Shown piece after piece: positions 58,794 to 64,000 of a stretch of DNA of 64,000 nt (positions are counted from its first letter, which is position 1; each line of letters begins with the position of its first letter). The DNA is from Paraburkholderia phytofirmans PsJN (GTDB taxonomy: Bacteria > Pseudomonadota > Gammaproteobacteria > Burkholderiales > Burkholderiaceae). The position numbers were made by a program, and so were the translations under genes. A model generated the notes under the pieces. The model ran no database searches. It saw only the letters and a list, made by a program, of their open reading frames with translations, and had not been told where the DNA came from. The DNA is taken from contig NC_010681.1 of the NCBI RefSeq assembly GCF_000020125.1, positions 3,968,001 through 4,032,000 on the forward strand, in the 5' to 3' direction.

Positions 58794-60068
58794 ATGAAAA
58801 CGATTGTTCTGGGCGGCGGCGTGATTGGCGTCGCCACCGCTTTTTACCTGCGCCAGCAGGGCTGCGAAGTCACTGTGATCGAGCGCGAACCGGACGTTGC
58901 GCTCTCCACCAGTTTCGGCAACGCGGGGGTAATCGCGCCGGGCTATGTCACGCCTTGGGCCGCGCCCGGCATGCCAGCCAAGATCCTCAAATACCTGTTC
59001 AAGCCGGCCTCACCGCTGATCTTCCGCCCCACTCTCGATGCGGCTCAATGGCGCTGGATCGCGCGCTGGCTGCATGAATGCGATCTCGAACGGTTTCGCG
59101 TCAACAAGCAGCGCATGCAGCGCATTGCTTACTACAGCCGCGACTGTCTGCATGAATTCCGCGCCCGCTATCCCTTCGACTACGGCCGCAGCCAAGGCTA
59201 TCTGCAGTTGTTCCGCAGCGAGTACGACGTCGAACTCGCGCAGCCGGCGCTCGCCGTGTTGCGCGACGCGGGTATCGCGCATCGGGAAGTCAGCGCGGCG
59301 CAGTGTGTCGAGATCGAGCCGGGTTTGAGCTGGGCGCGTCAGGCGCCGCTCTCGGGCCTTTATCTGCCCGACGACGAAGCCGGCGATTGCGCCCGCTTCA
59401 CGCGCGAATTGCGCGCTATATGCGAGCGCAACGACGTGCGCTTTCGCTTCGATACGCGGGTGACGTCGCTCGATGTGCACGGCGGGGCGGTGCGCGCGGT
59501 GCGTATCGAGAGCGAACGCGGCGCCGAGATGCTGTACGCGGATGCCGTGGTGGTGGCGCTGGGCGTCGACAGCGCGGGGTTGCTCGCGCGGCTCGGCGTG
59601 AAGGTGCCGCTTTATCCGGTGAAGGGCTATTCGGCGACGCTACCCGTCACCGATGAAGAAAAAGCCCCGCGCGGCGCGCTGATGGACGAATCGCTGAAGA
59701 CGGCGATTACGCGATTCGGCAACAACCTGCGGGTGGCCGGCACCGCGGAACTTGGCAATCGCCAAACCACCTTGCGCGAACAGGCCTTGCAAACGCTGAT
59801 GAAAGTGCTCAACGACTGGTTCCCTCACGCGGCCAATCCCACGTCCGCGCATTTCTGGGTGGGACGCCGTCCAATGACACCCGACGGCGCGCCGCTGCTC
59901 GGTCCGTCCGGCGTGGAAAAGCTGTGGCTGAACCTCGGACACGGCTCGACGGGCTGGGCAATGTCGATGGGTTCGGGACGCGTGGTCGCGGACCTGATCA
60001 CGCACCGCAAGCCGGAGATCGATCTCGACGGATTGACCTTGGCGCGGTATCGCAAGTCACGCGGCTAA
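58794..60068 (+). CDS. dadA: D-amino acid dehydrogenase
   Basis: DadA oxidises D-amino acids at the inner membrane with FAD and passes electrons to the respiratory chain. The 424-aa protein begins with VLGGGVIGVATAFYLRQQG (FAD motif), has STSFGNAGVIAPGYVTPWAAPG, the conserved GRRPMTPDGAPLLGPS and LNLGHGSTGWAMSMGSGR. Its frame is open for 900 bases upstream through the MFS gene, but conservation begins at MKTIVLGGG. Co-transcribed with the MFS gene; a terminator follows. Another dadA copy elsewhere is possible. Confidence 0.9.
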   Translation: MKTIVLGGGVIGVATAFYLRQQGCEVTVIEREPDVALSTSFGNAGVIAPGYVTPWAAPGMPAKILKYLFKPASPLIFRPTLDAAQWRWIARWLHECDLERFRVNKQRMQRIAYYSRDCLHEFRARYPFDYGRSQGYLQLFRSEYDVELAQPALAVLRDAGIAHREVSAAQCVEIEPGLSWARQAPLSGLYLPDDEAGDCARFTRELRAICERNDVRFRFDTRVTSLDVHGGAVRAVRIESERGAEMLYADAVVVALGVDSAGLLARLGVKVPLYPVKGYSATLPVTDEEKAPRGALMDESLKTAITRFGNNLRVAGTAELGNRQTTLREQALQTLMKVLNDWFPHAANPTSAHFWVGRRPMTPDGAPLLGPSGVEKLWLNLGHGSTGWAMSMGSGRVVADLITHRKPEIDLDGLTLARYRKSRG

Positions 60069-60091
60069 TACTGCATCGAGAGGACATGTAA

Positions 60092-60132
60092 AAAGCCGGG
60101 TCACCCTCTCAGGTGCCCGGCTTTGTTTTTTA
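60092..60132. terminator. Bidirectional terminator between dadA and gltD
   Basis: AAAGCCGGG-TCACC pairs with GGT-GCCCGGCTTT, with a T-rich run GTTTTTT on the plus side and TTTTT on the minus side, between two convergent genes. Confidence 0.88.
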
Positions 60133-60232
60133 CCGCTTGATGCACCGCTGACGCGGCACATTGTCGTCTCCACCTCTTCCTGCAAGCAGTAGCCGGTTTC
60201 CATGCATCAGCACGAAAACCAACCGGAGACGT

Positions 60233-61702
60233 TTAACGCGGCAGTTCCGAATGGCCCATCAGGAACGCATCAACCGAACGCGCGCACTGACGGCCTTCAC
60301 GAATCGCCCACACCACCAGCGATTGACCGCGGCGCATGTCGCCCGCGGTAAACACCTTGTCCACCGAGGTGTAATACGCCTTCTCACCTTCGGTCGAGGC
60401 GCGCACGTTGCCGCGATTATCCTTGTCGACACCGAACGCTTCGAGCACCGGCGACACCGGTTGCGTGAAGCCCATGGCGAGCAGCACCAGATCGGCCTTC
60501 ATTTCGAATTCGGAACCCGGCACTTCCTGCATCTTGCCGTCCTTCCATTCGACGCGCGCCGCGATCAGCTTCTCGACCTTGCCGTTCTTGCCTTCGAGGC
60601 GCTTGGTCGCGACCGCCCAGTCACGCGAGCAGCCTTCGTCATGCGACGACGACGTGCGCAGCTTGATCGGCCAGTACGGCCACACGAGCGGCTTGTTTTC
60701 CTCTTCCGGCGGCTGCGGCAGCAGTTCGAATTGCGTGACGCTCTTCGCGCCATGACGATTCGACGTGCCCACGCAGTCCGAACCCGTATCGCCGCCGCCG
60801 ATCACGACCACATGCTTGCCCTTCGCGAGCAACTGGTTCGCGACCTTGTCGCCGGCATTGACCTTGTTCTGCTGGGGCAGGAATTCCATCGCATAGTGGA
60901 TCCCTTCCAGCTCGCGGCCCGGCACCGGCAGATCGCGCGGCGTTTCCGAACCGCCGGCGATCACCACGGCGTCGAACTCTTCCTTCAGTTGCTCCGGCGA
61001 AACGGTTTCCTTCGCCGTGTTGCCGATATGTGCCGGCAGCGAATCCGCGCGGCCGATGAACACGCCCGCGCGGAACGTCACGCCTTCGGCTTCCATCTGA
61101 CGCATGCGGCGATCGATCAGCCACTTCTCCAGCTTGAAGTCGGGAATGCCATAACGCAGCAAACCACCGATGCGGTCGTTCTTTTCGAACACGGTGACAT
61201 CGTGCCCCGCGCGCGCGAGTTGCTGCGCGACGGCCAAACCAGCGGGGCCGGAACCGACCACGGCGACCTTCTTGCCGGTCTTGTGCTTCGGCGGCTGCGG
61301 CGCAACCCAGCCTTCGGCCCAGGCTTTGTCGATGATCGCGTGTTCGATCGACTTGATGCCGACCGGGTCGTCATTGATGCCGAGCGTGCACGCCGCTTCG
61401 CACGGTGCCGGGCAAATGCGGCCCGTGAACTCGGGGAAGTTGTTCGTGGAGTGCAGCACTTCAATCGCGTTCTTCCAGTCCTGATGGAACACCAGGTCGT
61501 TGAAGTCCGGGATGATGTTGTTCACCGGGCAGCCGTTGTTGCAGAACGGAATGCCGCAGTCCATGCAACGTGCGCCTTGAATCTTCGCTTCGTCGTCGGT
61601 CAGTGCGGCGACGAATTCCTTGTAGTGCTTCACACGCGTGAGCGGAGCTTCGTACGCCTCGTGGCGGCGCTCGAACTCGAGAAAACCGGTTGCCTTGCCC
61701 AT
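60233..61702 (-). CDS. gltD: Glutamate synthase, small (beta) subunit
   Basis: GltD passes electrons from NADPH to GltB. The 489-aa protein has an N-terminal double iron-sulfur region with cysteines in [20 protein letters not shown] and [12 protein letters not shown], then FAD-binding [19 protein letters not shown] and NAD(P)-binding [15 protein letters not shown], and the C-terminal [16 protein letters not shown]. The ATG at 61702 begins the conserved [13 protein letters not shown] precedes it. It follows gltB by 121 bases. Confidence 0.96.
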   Translation of the reverse strand: MGKATGFLEFERRHEAYEAPLTRVKHYKEFVAALTDDEAKIQGARCMDCGIPFCNNGCPVNNIIPDFNDLVFHQDWKNAIEVLHSTNNFPEFTGRICPAPCEAACTLGINDDPVGIKSIEHAIIDKAWAEGWVAPQPPKHKTGKKVAVVGSGPAGLAVAQQLARAGHDVTVFEKNDRIGGLLRYGIPDFKLEKWLIDRRMRQMEAEGVTFRAGVFIGRADSLPAHIGNTAKETVSPEQLKEEFDAVVIAGGSETPRDLPVPGRELEGIHYAMEFLPQQNKVNAGDKVANQLLAKGKHVVVIGGGDTGSDCVGTSNRHGAKSVTQFELLPQPPEEENKPLVWPYWPIKLRTSSSHDEGCSRDWAVATKRLEGKNGKVEKLIAARVEWKDGKMQEVPGSEFEMKADLVLLAMGFTQPVSPVLEAFGVDKDNRGNVRASTEGEKAYYTSVDKVFTAGDMRRGQSLVVWAIREGRQCARSVDAFLMGHSELPR

Positions 61703-61823
61703 GTGGTTCTCTTCTCTATCTGTATCTAGGGGTGATCTGGACCCGCCGCGTCGCAACGTTGAACGGTCGCGCGCGGCGGGTACGGCTTGTATGTGACGTC
61801 TTCGGCTTGAGGCCGGTTGCGAA

Positions 61824-64000
<2,177 letters not shown>

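Overview
The window is chromosomal DNA of a high-GC beta-proteobacterium, most likely Burkholderia or Paraburkholderia. Three things point there: the gene order (sspB-sspA-petCBA; tatCBA-hit-hisEIFAH-marC-hisBCDG-murA-ibaG-yadHG-mlaBCADEF), a Mla operon that contains mlaA, and protein sequences that resemble that group throughout. Nearly all of it is core genome. I see no insertion sequence, prophage, CRISPR array, integrase or toxin cluster.

Layout. 1-7 kb: the end of prfA, then prmC, a monothiol glutaredoxin, ubiX and an extradiol-dioxygenase-like gene on +; an APC permease on -; a cold-shock gene on + with its own promoter, long leader and terminator; an Hsp70-like gene on -. 7-17 kb: two MFS transporters, a nitroreductase, a TetR regulator divergent from one transporter, two methyltransferases, a flavoprotein and several small conserved unknowns. 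17-26 kb: tRNA-Thr, sspB/sspA, the cytochrome bc1 complex, a Nif3-like protein, a DegS-type protease and the Tat translocase. 26-43 kb: one long minus-strand run holding histidine biosynthesis, murA, ibaG, an ABC-2 exporter and the Mla lipid-transport system. 43-46.5 kb: thiamine genes thiO-thiS-thiG-thiE behind a TPP riboswitch. 46.8-50.9 kb: a BacA/SbmA-like ABC protein overlapping an atypical SDR, then two envelope proteins of unknown function. 51-56 kb: two paralogous OmpR-type response regulators flanking a small minus-strand cluster of exported proteins that includes a FlgH homologue away from other flagellar genes; the second regulator overlaps a sensor kinase. 56-64 kb: a Tat-exported lipoprotein of the tyrosine-phosphatase family without its catalytic cysteine, an MFS transporter with D-amino-acid dehydrogenase, and gltD/gltB (gltB runs off the window).

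How the genes work together. The his genes cover HisG, E, I, A, H, F, B, C and D of the pathway; histidinol-phosphate phosphatase is not recognised here, since the 195-aa HisB has only the dehydratase domain. MlaFEDB would form the inner-membrane complex, MlaC the periplasmic carrier and MlaA the outer-membrane part. PetABC is the complete bc1 complex, whose Rieske subunit is a Tat substrate, and the Tat genes lie 2.4 kb away. GltB/GltD make glutamate.

No clear new multi-gene system stands out. The places most worth checking are the 51.7-56 kb exported-protein/two-component region, two enzymes whose catalytic residue is replaced (SDR at 48.6 kb, phosphatase at 56.2 kb), a 35-bp near-identical repeat about 1.9 kb apart (one copy in a gene, one intergenic), and a cluster of palindromes between a TetR gene and its transporter.
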